Assembly (NCBI RefSeq): GCF_014200495.1 | Contig: NZ_JACHBY010000005.1 | Span: 310,001-374,000, forward strand | Length of the DNA stretch: 64,000 nt | Source: Mucilaginibacter geliditolerans | GTDB lineage: Bacteria; Bacteroidota; Bacteroidia; Sphingobacteriales; Sphingobacteriaceae | Direction: 5' to 3' | In this document: positions 18,244 through 28,519 of the stretch, piece by piece | How positions within the stretch are numbered: the stretch's first letter is position 1 | Layout: every line of letters starts with the position of its first letter | Made by a program: the position numbers and the translations under genes | Notes under the pieces: model-generated | What the model was told of the DNA's origin: nothing | The model's database searches: none | Seen by the model: only the letters and a program-made list of their open reading frames with translations

Positions 18244-19419
18244 ATGGATAAGCAGCTTGTTGAATTATTTGAACGTTACCTGAATAAAGAATCTTCGGAA
18301 GAGGAAATTCATAAGCTTTTTGGTTTTATAAATGATCCCCGGAATGTACGCCAGGTTAAGGAAATGCTCGGAGAGAGGCTGAATAATGAGCCAGGGGATG
18401 ATTTACTATCTACATCTGCACAGGAACGTATCCTTAATCAGATTTTTGACCACGAAACAAAATTGGTAAAGCGAGAAGCTAAGATCCGTTTGTTAACATG
18501 GGCGAAAATGGCAGCGGCTGTGCTTATATTTATTTTACCGGGAATATATTTTTTGCTTCATAAAAAACCTGATGCAGGCGCATTGCTCTCTAAAAATAAA
18601 ACTTATCAAAAGGATGTTCAACCCGGTGGTAATAACGCGACTTTAACGCTTAATAACGGCTCGCAAATAATTTTGAGTAGTGCAAAAAATGGCATACTTG
18701 CCAGGCAAGGTAATGCAAATATTGTAAAACTCGCTAATGGTAAGGTTATTTATAATAAAGCAACAACCAATGCCTCAACTACCGAGTACAATACAATGAC
18801 AACGCCCCGGGGCGGTGAATATGACCTGATACTATCGGATGGTACCAAAGTATGGTTAAATGCAGCATCGTCAATAACTTATCCAACAGCTTTCGCCGGG
18901 AAAGAACGCAGGGTAACTATTACTGGCGAAGCCTATTTTGAAGTGGCAAAGAATAAAGAAATGCCTTTTAAAATCAATGTGAATGACCAGGAAGAAGTAC
19001 AGGTTTTAGGTACTCACTTTAATATAATGGCGTATAGTGATGAACCCGTTATCAAAACAACTTTACTGGAAGGATCGGTAAAAATTGCAAAAAATGGGGC
19101 GACTGGTATTTTGAAACCAGGCGAGCAAGCGTTGCTTACTTCCAGCGGCCAATTTTCAATTGTTGATGATGCAGATATTGATCAAGCAGTAGCCTGGAAA
19201 AATGGACAAACTTTATTCATAAATGAGAATATACAAACCATAATGCGCCAGGTTTCCAGATGGTATAATATAGACGTGGAGTATCAGGGAGAAATGCCAG
19301 CAAGATTATTTACCGGCGGTATTTCCAGAGAATCAAATCTGTCTGCTTTGTTAAAAATACTTGAACTCAGTAAGATACATTTTAGAATTGCAGATTCAAA
19401 AATAATTGTAACACCCTAA
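18244..19419 (+). CDS. FecR-family anti-sigma factor, locus 2
   Basis: This 391-residue inner-membrane anti-sigma factor is paired with the sigma gene at 15455, from which the mobile cassette now separates it. A short cytoplasmic domain is followed by a membrane helix at about residues 86-106. The FecR domain has EYDLILSDGTKVWLNAASSI, and the C-terminal DUF4974 has VAWKNGQTLF and VSRWYNIDVEYQ. It should receive the signal from the STN domain of the next gene. The cassette probably disturbs co-transcription with sigma, so fecR may be expressed from a different promoter than in the ancestral locus. Confidence 0.92.
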   Translation: MDKQLVELFERYLNKESSEEEIHKLFGFINDPRNVRQVKEMLGERLNNEPGDDLLSTSAQERILNQIFDHETKLVKREAKIRLLTWAKMAAAVLIFILPGIYFLLHKKPDAGALLSKNKTYQKDVQPGGNNATLTLNNGSQIILSSAKNGILARQGNANIVKLANGKVIYNKATTNASTTEYNTMTTPRGGEYDLILSDGTKVWLNAASSITYPTAFAGKERRVTITGEAYFEVAKNKEMPFKINVNDQEEVQVLGTHFNIMAYSDEPVIKTTLLEGSVKIAKNGATGILKPGEQALLTSSGQFSIVDDADIDQAVAWKNGQTLFINENIQTIMRQVSRWYNIDVEYQGEMPARLFTGGISRESNLSALLKILELSKIHFRIADSKIIVTP

Positions 19420-19513
19420 ACCTTATTAAAATCAACACAAATTAATCACTGTAAACTAAAATTTATGAAGCAAGAAATACTTTAACCCATCCGCATCAGG
19501 TTACCAGAAAAAT

Positions 19514-19538
19514 CCGGCAGTGCTACCAACACTGCCGG
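19514..19538 (+). promoter_or_regulatory. Hairpin between fecR and susC, locus 2
   Basis: CCGGCAGTG and CACTGCCGG form a perfect 9-bp GC-rich stem around CTACCAA, about 95 bp after the fecR stop and 84 bp before susC. GAAATAG follows, not a T tract. Position and stem length match the hairpin at 2349-2374 although the sequence differs. Confidence 0.55.
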
Positions 19539-19621
19539 GAAATAGTTGGTTAACCTTCCGTTTGACACGGTAAAAAATCCAGTTTTAGATCATTAATCCA
19601 GTTAACCTAACTTTCAAAAGT

Positions 19622-22600
19622 ATGAATTTTTATACTCGTTTTAAACCCGTAATCAAAAAACGCGGGCGGTTCAATAAAATTTGCATGATTATGAAATTTG
19701 TAGTTTTTTTTATGACATTGGCTTGTTTACAAGCGTCGGCTACAGGATATGCACAGCAAGTAACCCTCTCTGAGAAAAATGTTTCCATAAAAAAAGTTTT
19801 TAGTGCTATACAAAAACAAACCAACTATATTGTTTGGTATGAGAACAAAATATTGCAGGGTACGCATAATATTGATATTTCATTAGATCATGCTACACTG
19901 CAACAAGCGCTTGAATTGTGCTTTAAGGATCAGCCCATAGCATATACTATAGTTGATAAAACTATAGTTGTTCAAAAAAAGGAAATCCAACCTTCTGTAA
20001 CAGGGCAAGTAAACCAAACTATTAAAGGGCTGGTAAGCGATGAAAATGGCCAGCCATTGCCCGGCGTAACCGTCAAATTAAAAGGAACGGAGGTTTCTGT
20101 TGCTACTGACAGCAAAGGGAAATACACACTCTCTGCTCCCGAAACTAACGGCACGCTCGTTTTTAGCTTTATAGGCTACCAAACAACAGCGATTGACATT
20201 AGCGGAAGGACGGATATTAATGTTCAACTAAAGTTACAAACCAGTACTTTAAATGATGTGGTAGTAGTAGCGTTCGGTACGCAAAAGAAGGCCGACCTTA
20301 CCGGCGCCGTTGATCAAATAAGTGGTAAAGACTTGCAAGACAGGCCCGTAACCAACGTTGGTGATGCCTTACAGGGCATGATGGCCAACCTCAATGTAAC
20401 TACTAATTATGGTGGCGGCGCCCCTGATGCTACCAAATCAATTAACGTACGTGGTTTTACCGGGTACGATGGCTCGCTTGCCGGCCCGTTGATACTGGTT
20501 GATGGCGTTGAAACAGACATCAACAGTATTAATGTAAATGATATACAAAATATCAGTTTATTAAAAGATGCGGCTTCATCTGCCCTATACGGTTCAAGAG
20601 CACCCAACGGCGTTTTATTGATCACTACCAAGCAAGGACAGAAAAACCAGGCTCCGAAGTTAACTTATTCTGATAATTTTTCATTTTCACAACCGTTAAA
20701 CGTGCCGGTAATGTCCAACTCACTGGTATGGGCAAACACTTATAATGAAGCAGCTGAAAATGCCGGTTTAGGACAGTTTATATCCAATTCGGCAATTAGC
20801 AGGATCAAGGCATATTTACAGAATCCAAGCAGTACACCTACCACCATTCAGGACGGCACCAGTAACAATTGGGCCACCTATGACCCTACATTCGGGAATG
20901 CAAACAACAACTGGTTTGGTGTGTATTTGAAAAAATGGTCGCAAAGCCAACAGCATAACTTGAGTGTTGATGGCGGGAGCGATAAGATCAGTTACTTTAT
21001 CGGTGCAGGGATAACCGACAAAAATGGATTGTTTAATTATTTTGATGATAACTACAATCGTGATAATTTCAGGGCCAATCTAAACGCTGACATTAATAAA
21101 TATATTTCTATCAGTTTAAAAACTTCATTTGTACAGGAAAATGATGATCAGCCTAATAATGGCGGTGGTACCACAGGAGGCAACTGGTTTCATCAGATAG
21201 CCAGAATCTGGCCTGTAATACCCTTGTTTGATCCAAATGGCGGTTATGAATCAAATTCAGGCGTCCCACTTATTCAGCAGGGCGGTAGAAATACCAGTCG
21301 TGACAATCAAAGCAGGATAAGCGGTGATATCACCATTAAGCCGTTACCAGGCTGGAACATAACAGGGCATTATAATTATGACTATGAAAGTTATAATCAG
21401 CTAAGTACCGTATTGCCTTATTATTACTCAACTGTAAGCAACCCGCAAACATTATCAAATACAATATCCTCAGTAAGCCAAAATTACGGCCTCACGAGCT
21501 ATTATAACTATAATGTTTTTACAAGCTATGAAAAACAAATAGACGGTCATTATTTTAAAGTACAGGTAGGGCAGCAAACCGAGCAAAAAACCTACTCAAA
21601 CTTAACCGGCTACAACCAATACTTATATAGCACACAATTGCCGTCGCTTGCACTTACCAGCGGCACCACACCTTCAACTACGGATGACGGCGGTTATAGC
21701 TGGGCCACCAACAGTACTATTGGCAGGGTAAACTATAATTATAAAGAAAAGTACCTGCTTGAAGGTAATGCCAGTTATATGGGCACTTCCTTATTCCCAC
21801 AAGATACCCGCTATCATTGGTTCACATCCGTATCCGCGGGCTGGAATGTTTCAAAAGAAGACTTTTTTGAATCTCTCCGGAATCAGATCAGCAATCTTAA
21901 GTTCAGGGTTTCTTACGGCGGCCTTGGTGATGTTTCAAGCTTTCTTAATAATGGAAGTTATTATCCATACCTGGCAAATTTAGTGACCAATTCATCCACC
22001 AGCGGTCAATGGATATTTAGCCCGTCAAACGGCGGCCGTTTACCTTCCGTTTCAAACCCTACAAATTTGGTTAGCCCTACACTTACCTGGGCAAAGCCCT
22101 CTATGCTTGATATAGGTATAGATGTAGACTTCCTAACTGATTTTAGCCTTACTGCAGATTGGTACAGGAAAAATATAACTGATCAGTTTGACCCATCCAG
22201 CACTTATCCGGGTGTATTAGGAATTACCCCGCCAACAGTAAACACAGCAGCATCAGTCACCACCGGTTGGGATCTGACCGCTTCGTGGAAACATCAGTTT
22301 GGCGGTATACGCCTGAGTGCCAGGGCAACACTTTCTCATTATTCGGGAAAAGTAACGCAATATAGCGGGAATCCACTGAAATTACTCAACGGCACACCAT
22401 ATGTGGGCGAGCAAATGGGTGCCATATGGGGATTTAAAACGGTTGGTAAGTTCCAGACCCAGGCGCAGATTAACAACGCACCCAACCAGAGTGCATTGTT
22501 TGGAGGAACCTGGTATCCGGGCGATATCCAGTATGCCGATTTGAACCATGACGGAAAAATTACCTATGGCGACAACACCGTTAGTAACCCCGGAGACCAA

Positions 22601-23110
22601 ACCATTATAGGCAACAGCACGCCAAAATACCTATATGGCTTTAATACAGGTATTAGTTGGAAGGGCATTGATCTGAATGTGTTTATACAGGGGCAAGGTC
22701 CGGCTGATTTTATGCCAAGCAGTAATTATTTCTGGGGTATTACCAGCGAGTATCAAAGTACGGTTACTCCAAAATTAGCTGATCGCTGGTCGCCCGCAAA
22801 TCCTAATGGATATTTCCCGAGGATCGATTTTAACAACGGATGGAAAGATCAGCTGACTCAATCCGGTTATTTGCTGAATACTGCTTATGCGCGCTTAAAG
22901 AATGTGCAACTGGGTTATACTTTCCCAAACCAACTCACGGAAAAGATACACATTTACCAGCTGCGGTTATATGGCAGTGTGGATAACCTTGCTACTATTT
23001 CGGGGGTGTTTGCACATCAATATATAGATCCTGAGTTACTGCAATCAGACGAAAAGATCTACCCGCTTCAGCGCACCTATTCCCTGGGTTTACAAATGAA
23101 TATTAAATAA
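19622..23110 (+). CDS. SusC-type TonB-dependent receptor with STN domain, locus 2
   Basis: This 1162-residue outer-membrane oligosaccharide importer has a signal peptide with cleavage near ATGYAQ and an STN domain at about 48-120 for signalling to FecR. A carboxypeptidase-regulatory-like domain lies at about 135-215 (GQPLPGVTVKLKGT). The plug domain begins near DVVVVAFGTQKKADLTGAV, and a beta-barrel ends in SLGLQMNIK. The SusD gene follows after 19 bp. The GH16-type enzyme downstream suggests a beta-glucan-like or related beta-linked polysaccharide as substrate, which is inference only. Confidence 0.95.
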   Translation: MNFYTRFKPVIKKRGRFNKICMIMKFVVFFMTLACLQASATGYAQQVTLSEKNVSIKKVFSAIQKQTNYIVWYENKILQGTHNIDISLDHATLQQALELCFKDQPIAYTIVDKTIVVQKKEIQPSVTGQVNQTIKGLVSDENGQPLPGVTVKLKGTEVSVATDSKGKYTLSAPETNGTLVFSFIGYQTTAIDISGRTDINVQLKLQTSTLNDVVVVAFGTQKKADLTGAVDQISGKDLQDRPVTNVGDALQGMMANLNVTTNYGGGAPDATKSINVRGFTGYDGSLAGPLILVDGVETDINSINVNDIQNISLLKDAASSALYGSRAPNGVLLITTKQGQKNQAPKLTYSDNFSFSQPLNVPVMSNSLVWANTYNEAAENAGLGQFISNSAISRIKAYLQNPSSTPTTIQDGTSNNWATYDPTFGNANNNWFGVYLKKWSQSQQHNLSVDGGSDKISYFIGAGITDKNGLFNYFDDNYNRDNFRANLNADINKYISISLKTSFVQENDDQPNNGGGTTGGNWFHQIARIWPVIPLFDPNGGYESNSGVPLIQQGGRNTSRDNQSRISGDITIKPLPGWNITGHYNYDYESYNQLSTVLPYYYSTVSNPQTLSNTISSVSQNYGLTSYYNYNVFTSYEKQIDGHYFKVQVGQQTEQKTYSNLTGYNQYLYSTQLPSLALTSGTTPSTTDDGGYSWATNSTIGRVNYNYKEKYLLEGNASYMGTSLFPQDTRYHWFTSVSAGWNVSKEDFFESLRNQISNLKFRVSYGGLGDVSSFLNNGSYYPYLANLVTNSSTSGQWIFSPSNGGRLPSVSNPTNLVSPTLTWAKPSMLDIGIDVDFLTDFSLTADWYRKNITDQFDPSSTYPGVLGITPPTVNTAASVTTGWDLTASWKHQFGGIRLSARATLSHYSGKVTQYSGNPLKLLNGTPYVGEQMGAIWGFKTVGKFQTQAQINNAPNQSALFGGTWYPGDIQYADLNHDGKITYGDNTVSNPGDQTIIGNSTPKYLYGFNTGISWKGIDLNVFIQGQGPADFMPSSNYFWGITSEYQSTVTPKLADRWSPANPNGYFPRIDFNNGWKDQLTQSGYLLNTAYARLKNVQLGYTFPNQLTEKIHIYQLRLYGSVDNLATISGVFAHQYIDPELLQSDEKIYPLQRTYSLGLQMNIK

Positions 23111-23129
23111 CATTAAAAATATTTGAGAT

Positions 23130-24911
23130 ATGAAACCGAGAAAAATAATATATATATACGTTCTGGTTGTATTGCTGGCTATTGCTTCGTGCAAAAAAGA
23201 TGGCTTGCTTAACCAGACACCTCCAACCGTTCTTTCCGATGCAGCTTACTGGCATACGCTAAGCGATTTGCAAAATTACATGAATAATATTTATGGTAAT
23301 GATGGCATTTTTCCGCACTACCGCAATTATTCAAGTTTAGGGATATATAGTGTTGATGATAATAGCGATAATATGGTGCCGCAAAGTGTTGATCCACGAT
23401 TGAATGGCCAAAACACGGTGAGCGGAAATAGCACTTATGCTGACTGGGCGACTATTCGCGATGTGAATTACTTCCTGGTAAATTATAACAGGGTAAGTGC
23501 ATCGGCAAGCGATATGGCCCCCTACCTGGGTGAGGCCTATTTTTTTAGGGCCATGCTTTATTTTAATGCGGTTAAAAATGTTGGTGGGGTGCCCTGGATA
23601 AACCAGCCACTGAATATTAATGACGCAGCATTACTGAATGCCCCAAGGCAGCCTCGAAACGTGGTGGTTGACTCTATAATAAATGACCTGAACAGAGCTA
23701 TAGCTGATCTTCCTACTAAAAGCCAGGCACAATCACAGCGCTTATATAAGGAATATGCAGAGGGGTTTAAAGCAAGGGTGTGTTTATATGAAGGCACCTG
23801 GGAAAAATACCATTCCAATGACGTTTTTGGAGCTACTGGCCAAAATGGAAACAGCTATTTGCAACTGGCGGCTGATGCAGCCAATGCCATTATTACTTCC
23901 AGCATTTATCAATTAGATAATGCGGGCGTGAGTAATGGCTATTTTAATTTGTTTAACCAGACAGATTATACCAACAGTAAAGAGGTTATGTTTTGGGGGG
24001 CATATAATCAACAGGCCGGGATTACAACCACCTGGCAAAATTATTATCAGTTTGGGTCTACAGGAACAAATTCTGATGGTTTGTCAAAAAGCCTGGTGGA
24101 CGATTACCTGTGTACAGACGGGAAACCAACCAGTGTAAGCCCGTTGTACAAAGGAGACGACTCACTGGCCCATATCGTTAAAAACCGGGACCCACGTTTA
24201 AGGCAAAGTATATTCGTATATGGGGATACAGTGGTATCCAATCAGCCGGCAAATGCACCGGATATATTATTTCAATACCCAGCATTTAATACCGGAACGC
24301 CGTGTACTACAGGATTCCAGATTAGAAAAGGGCTTAATTCTGATTGGAGCCAGAATAGTCATAATGGACCCGGAGGTACGGATGGTGTGATCTATATGCG
24401 TTACGCCGAAATTTTACTGATCTACGCAGAGGCCCGTGCTGAATTGGGATTAATAACCCAGGCGGATGTGGACATGACAATTAATAAACTTAGAGACAGG
24501 GTTGGAATGCCGCATTTGAATATAGGCGCTATACCGACAGATCCTAAATGGATATTCCCTGAACTCTCTCCTGTCATCAATGAGATCAGGCGCGAACGCC
24601 GTGTTGAGCTGGCTTGCGAAGGCTACCGACTTGATGATGTCTTCCGCTGGGCTGCCGCGACTGACTTGATCGTAAGCAAACAGCCACTAGGCGCCAAGGT
24701 GACACAATTTTTAACTGTACCATTAGCGGCAGGGCCACTTACAGTGGGCGGCAATATATTTGTTAACGCGCAAAACTATATTATACCATACGCCCAAAAT
24801 TCAAACATGGCAAGTGGGTATAAATTTAATGTGGGCAGGGATTACCTTTTGCCGATCCCCTTACAGGAAACTGTAGTAAATCCCGCAATAAAACAAAATC
24901 CAGGCTGGTAA
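23130..24911 (+). CDS. SusD/RagB-family glycan-binding lipoprotein, locus 2
   Basis: This 593-residue surface lipoprotein begins with a signal peptide ending in a lipobox (AIASC followed by KK). The SusD helical core has GEAYFFRAMLYFNAVKNVGG (about residues 133-152). The C-terminal RagB part carries RYAEILLIYAEARAELG and EIRRERRVELACEGYRLDDV. It is the partner of the preceding SusC and is closed by a clear terminator at 24970. Confidence 0.95.
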   Translation: MKPRKIIYIYVLVVLLAIASCKKDGLLNQTPPTVLSDAAYWHTLSDLQNYMNNIYGNDGIFPHYRNYSSLGIYSVDDNSDNMVPQSVDPRLNGQNTVSGNSTYADWATIRDVNYFLVNYNRVSASASDMAPYLGEAYFFRAMLYFNAVKNVGGVPWINQPLNINDAALLNAPRQPRNVVVDSIINDLNRAIADLPTKSQAQSQRLYKEYAEGFKARVCLYEGTWEKYHSNDVFGATGQNGNSYLQLAADAANAIITSSIYQLDNAGVSNGYFNLFNQTDYTNSKEVMFWGAYNQQAGITTTWQNYYQFGSTGTNSDGLSKSLVDDYLCTDGKPTSVSPLYKGDDSLAHIVKNRDPRLRQSIFVYGDTVVSNQPANAPDILFQYPAFNTGTPCTTGFQIRKGLNSDWSQNSHNGPGGTDGVIYMRYAEILLIYAEARAELGLITQADVDMTINKLRDRVGMPHLNIGAIPTDPKWIFPELSPVINEIRRERRVELACEGYRLDDVFRWAAATDLIVSKQPLGAKVTQFLTVPLAAGPLTVGGNIFVNAQNYIIPYAQNSNMASGYKFNVGRDYLLPIPLQETVVNPAIKQNPGW

Positions 24912-24969
24912 TTAAAACATTAACGCTTCAGCATGAAAACTGGATTTAGTTGGTAGTTGATTAGTTGAA

Positions 24970-24999
24970 AAGAACCCTTCTGCGGGAGGGTTCTTTATT
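24970..24999 (+). terminator. Rho-independent terminator after susD, locus 2
   Basis: AAGAACCCT and AGGGTTCTT form a perfect 9-bp stem around TCTGCGGG, followed by TATTAAT. It lies 58 bp after the susD stop and separates susCD from the GH16 gene. Confidence 0.8.
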
Positions 25000-25030
25000 A
25001 ATCATTTATCATTTTTCAAATATTTAAAAT

Positions 25031-26719
25031 ATGGGCGCCTATCAAAATGTGGGTGTGAAGCAATTTATGTTGTCTGTTAAGAATTCCTTTTCAAAATCAT
25101 TGCCGATACTAATGTATTGTATTTTGCAAACTACGATCAGCAGTTCACAAATCCTGAAACAGGTCAATTTGAAATGTATGGGAACACGGAGCTGGATAAG
25201 GTTGATCTGGGAATTGCCTAAAAACGATCACATTAGCGGCTATAAAATATATTGGTCGCTTTACGCAAAAAAACCATCGCAGGCGGGAGCAATTGTTTCG
25301 GCAATAACAAACAGGTATTATATTACATCGGTACAACAGGAAAGAAATTATCACATTTGGGTCGAAGCATATCATGTTAATATTAAAAGCAAAGCATCGA
25401 CGGCTACTGTCTATACTACTACGGCATGGAAAATTGATACTGCTGAAGCAAATCATCTTTCTATTCCAAGTTCTTCGGCTGTACCGGCAGGTATGCAGCT
25501 TTTTTGGCAAGATGAATTCAATGATGCATTATTAAACAAAAATAAATGGTCAACTAATTATTATTCAACAATAGATTTTCTGGATAGGACGAATTTGTCT
25601 GCTCTCTATAAGGATACTTTACCCCAACCCGGAATCATTATGACCGGAAATTCTATTAAACTGATCGTAAATGATAGTATCCCGACACGATATTATTCCG
25701 GACAACGAAAGATATCTTCAATTCAAACTTATGATTGGCGAACTAATGAGAACCACCTTGATAATCGCAGAGGCGGGTACTTTGAGGTGAGAGTGAGGCG
25801 AAGTAATACATCGGGAGCTACCTCCGGGCTTAATGCCGCCTATTGGTTTGATTCACCAGGGCCGGATCTGAAATACTATTTGGAAAAAGGGGAATCACTG
25901 CAAGGTGTTAATGGCGTGAGGCCACATGGTCAGGCTTTTGAAATTGATGTATTTGAAGAAGAAGATGATGCCGTAACTTCAACCTTTACCCCTTTTACAA
26001 TGCATGGTAAAGTGGCTGCAGGGGGTGTTTTTAAAGGCCATCTCACTACCTTCAATGCACCATTAACGGATCAGACCGATTGGGTAACCCATGGATTATT
26101 ATGGACACCAGCTGGAATAAAATACTATATCAATGGTATTTTACAAAAGGGGTGGATTGACACTGCGAATAATATGGCCCCGAATCATGTTATGAATATT
26201 TTGATAGGAAACTATTATAACCAAACAAAAGGGGTGAAGAGTAATGCTGTGCTGGAAGTTGATTACATACGAGGTTACCAATGGCCGATTATTAACGGTA
26301 ATGAACTTCCGGATGCAGGTTTCGAGTATGGAACAGGCGAACCATGGACTGGGACAGGCAAAATTGTGTCTGCCGCTAAAAGAAGTGGGAAAACTGGTCT
26401 GTTGCTTTTGCCGAATCAGACAATAAGCCAATATGTTTATCTGGATAATAACCAACATTACCTACTGAAATATTGGGCAAAAGGGAAAGGGCAGTTAAAA
26501 ACTCAAGTAGAAAATATTACGCAGGTTACGGGTAATGCCGAAAACGCTGTTGAAAAAACAATAATTTTATCCCAGGGTTTTTCGCATCACATATTGCATT
26601 TCGTTACCGGTAATGAATATCAAAATAATATGAAAACGGTAAAAATAACTTTCATTAATACCGGAAAAGAGGCTATCGCATTAGATGATTTGGAACTAAG
26701 AAAAGAGCAACAAAAATAA
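25031..26719 (+). CDS. Secreted GH16-type glycanase with N-terminal FnIII-like and C-terminal carbohydrate-binding-like domains
   Basis: This 562-residue protein has GH16 hallmarks. The catalytic signature ExDxxE is in FEIDVFEEED (nucleophile near residue 304, acid/base near 309), preceded by GGYFEVRVRRSNTSGATSGL and followed by HGLLWTPAGIKYYINGILQ. A fibronectin-III-like stretch lies at about residues 48-130 (GYKIYWSLYAKKPS) and a jelly-roll-like carbohydrate-binding region at about 445-560. GH16 members cut internal beta-1,3/1,4 linkages in beta-glucans, agars, carrageenans and similar polymers; the specificity cannot be read here. A start at 25067 would also give a signal-peptide-like N-terminus. 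Confidence 0.82.
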   Translation: MGAYQNVGVKQFMLSVKNSFSKSLPILMYCILQTTISSSQILKQVNLKCMGTRSWIRLIWELPKNDHISGYKIYWSLYAKKPSQAGAIVSAITNRYYITSVQQERNYHIWVEAYHVNIKSKASTATVYTTTAWKIDTAEANHLSIPSSSAVPAGMQLFWQDEFNDALLNKNKWSTNYYSTIDFLDRTNLSALYKDTLPQPGIIMTGNSIKLIVNDSIPTRYYSGQRKISSIQTYDWRTNENHLDNRRGGYFEVRVRRSNTSGATSGLNAAYWFDSPGPDLKYYLEKGESLQGVNGVRPHGQAFEIDVFEEEDDAVTSTFTPFTMHGKVAAGGVFKGHLTTFNAPLTDQTDWVTHGLLWTPAGIKYYINGILQKGWIDTANNMAPNHVMNILIGNYYNQTKGVKSNAVLEVDYIRGYQWPIINGNELPDAGFEYGTGEPWTGTGKIVSAAKRSGKTGLLLLPNQTISQYVYLDNNQHYLLKYWAKGKGQLKTQVENITQVTGNAENAVEKTIILSQGFSHHILHFVTGNEYQNNMKTVKITFINTGKEAIALDDLELRKEQQK

Positions 26720-26862
26720 TCTTCGTTACAAGCAATGACCTTAAGGCATTTTTGGCTAATAAATCAAATTAAACTAATACTGAGTCAGTTCGGACTCAAC
26801 GCTGACGAATAACAAATTGAACCATTCGGGTCCGGGCTCATCCATCTTACCTGGAAGATAAG

Positions 26863-27039
26863 CGGAGAAAAGAATTATATCCTTTATCAAATCAATACTA
26901 AAGTATTTCAGCAACCCGAAAAACCGTTTTATTGACAAAACCGGAAGCACGTACCCTACTATCTGTATTTGATGATCACAATGCCAAGATGAAAAACTTC
27001 GTCGGGCAGGAATTTCGTAGCCCTTTTATTTATTCTTGA
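26863..27039 (+). pseudogene. Fragment of an unidentified gene with a frameshift
   Basis: Two overlapping frames join into one protein-like tail. The first reads KNYILYQINTKVFQQPEKPFY and stops. The second, shifted by one base, reads TKPEARTLLSVFDDHNAKMK and ends 15 residues later. Codon use and the smooth join suggest the C-terminal end of a decayed gene; no start is visible. I do not recognise the family. The rest of the 346-bp gap before 27066 holds nothing I can identify. Confidence 0.35.
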
Positions 27040-27065
27040 TTTTGTCTTTGTTATTTTTAGATCGT

Positions 27066-28493
27066 CTACTTCACGCCATTTATTTCTGAAAAGCCAACCC
27101 ACGAATCAGACAGAGCATATGTGCTGGTACATATCAGTCTTAAATACCTTGCCGTAACCGGTGTGTAAAATGATATGCCGTTTACTATTGTTTCAGGAGA
27201 ATCAGGCCCTGAGTAAACCCCCTGTTTTTTCCAGGTTATTCCATCGGTACTTGTTAATATGGTTATCTGTCTGGGAGCAAAATCATATTGCCCAAAATAA
27301 CTGCCTGTGGCATAAGTTAGCCCCTTTAGGATATCGGTTTCCCCCATTGGAATAGTAATAGATTGTGGAAGTCCTGCTCCATAAGGATCGTCGACCCAAT
27401 AGGTTGTATAATCGCCATCGCGCACGTTATAAGCCTCAAAATTGGTAAGGACAGAATGACTGCCTGTTGAGGTTGCGTATGGTTCCCAGCTTGACCTGTC
27501 AACGTTTGTACCCACAGGTATTAAGTTACCCGGCTTTATATTTGTAACAACGGGGGTAATTCTTATATACATTAAATTACCTGCGCTATTATCCCCTCCT
27601 TTTATGGCTAATGGCAATAGGTATGTTTTTGTAGAATCGGTAGAGAACATAGCCGCATTCAAGTCTACTTCAAAATTATTGGATTTAGCGGTACCTGCGT
27701 TTATGGTAGCCGCGCCCCCGTTTACTATGCTGTAGGAATTTGAGGGCATGCTACTAAATGATGTGTTGTTTTGTTTGTTATAAGCTGCTACAAGCCCATC
27801 GTTTGCCTCAATATTAAGTGTTACATTGGCCGGCAAACTAACATTTGTATAGGCTGCGAATGTTACAGCCGTATTGGGAAGTACGTTACCAGATGGTGTA
27901 ATATTAAGGCTTTGATCAGTTACCCCCGCTGTTGCCGCGCTGTCGGTTTTTAGCTGGAGGGTAGCAGTAGTACTTGTTACCTTTGCAAAAAGGGTATTGG
28001 AGGTACTGCTTATCATGTTATCCTGCCCGTTGGTGGATTTTATGGTTAAAGGGATGAGATACCCCTTTGGATTTGTGAGCTGTTTAGGGTTTACTAAGGT
28101 TAGCGATATGGAGTCGGATACTGTAGCGCCCTTTTTTATAGTAAACAGGCCACCGTTAGCTAATGTAAAGGCTGATGCGGGTATGGCAACATATGTGGTC
28201 TTGTTTTTTGTATTGTATGTTGAAACCATATTGGTATCCAGCACAAATCTGGCTTGTATGTCAGCGGGCGCTGGCTCGGTTACCGAAGCTGCCATTTTAA
28301 CACCGGTGCTCCCGAAAACCTGTGACCCTACAAAAATTAACTGCATACTGAATTCTTTATGAGCAGTATCGGTATTATTGATGTATATCAAAGGCTCTTT
28401 AGTGTTGTTCCTGTCCTTTTTACAGGAGAACATTGCGATGCAGCATAATGACGCAATAGCAATAAGCCTTGTTTTAGTAAATGTTTTTTTCAT
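27066..28493 (-). CDS. Surface lipoprotein with two DUF1735 domains and a discoidin (F5/8 type C) domain
   Basis: This 475-residue lipoprotein has a signal peptide ending in a FSC lipobox followed by KKD. Two DUF1735 repeats (about residues 55-165 and 195-300) share the pattern seen in YNTKNKTTYVAIPASAFTL and YNKQNNTSFSSMPSNSYSI. A C-terminal F5/8-type-C/discoidin domain spans about 325-475 (YNVRDGDYTTYWVDDPYG, TARYLRLICTSTY). Such proteins bind glycans at the cell surface in Bacteroidota PULs. It converges on the GH16 gene and lies directly behind an ECF sigma pseudogene on the same strand, so its original regulator may be lost. Confidence 0.87.
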   Translation of the reverse strand: MKKTFTKTRLIAIASLCCIAMFSCKKDRNNTKEPLIYINNTDTAHKEFSMQLIFVGSQVFGSTGVKMAASVTEPAPADIQARFVLDTNMVSTYNTKNKTTYVAIPASAFTLANGGLFTIKKGATVSDSISLTLVNPKQLTNPKGYLIPLTIKSTNGQDNMISSTSNTLFAKVTSTTATLQLKTDSAATAGVTDQSLNITPSGNVLPNTAVTFAAYTNVSLPANVTLNIEANDGLVAAYNKQNNTSFSSMPSNSYSIVNGGAATINAGTAKSNNFEVDLNAAMFSTDSTKTYLLPLAIKGGDNSAGNLMYIRITPVVTNIKPGNLIPVGTNVDRSSWEPYATSTGSHSVLTNFEAYNVRDGDYTTYWVDDPYGAGLPQSITIPMGETDILKGLTYATGSYFGQYDFAPRQITILTSTDGITWKKQGVYSGPDSPETIVNGISFYTPVTARYLRLICTSTYALSDSWVGFSEINGVK

Positions 28494-28519
28494 GACTTTT
28501 ACGTTTTAATGTCTTTAAA

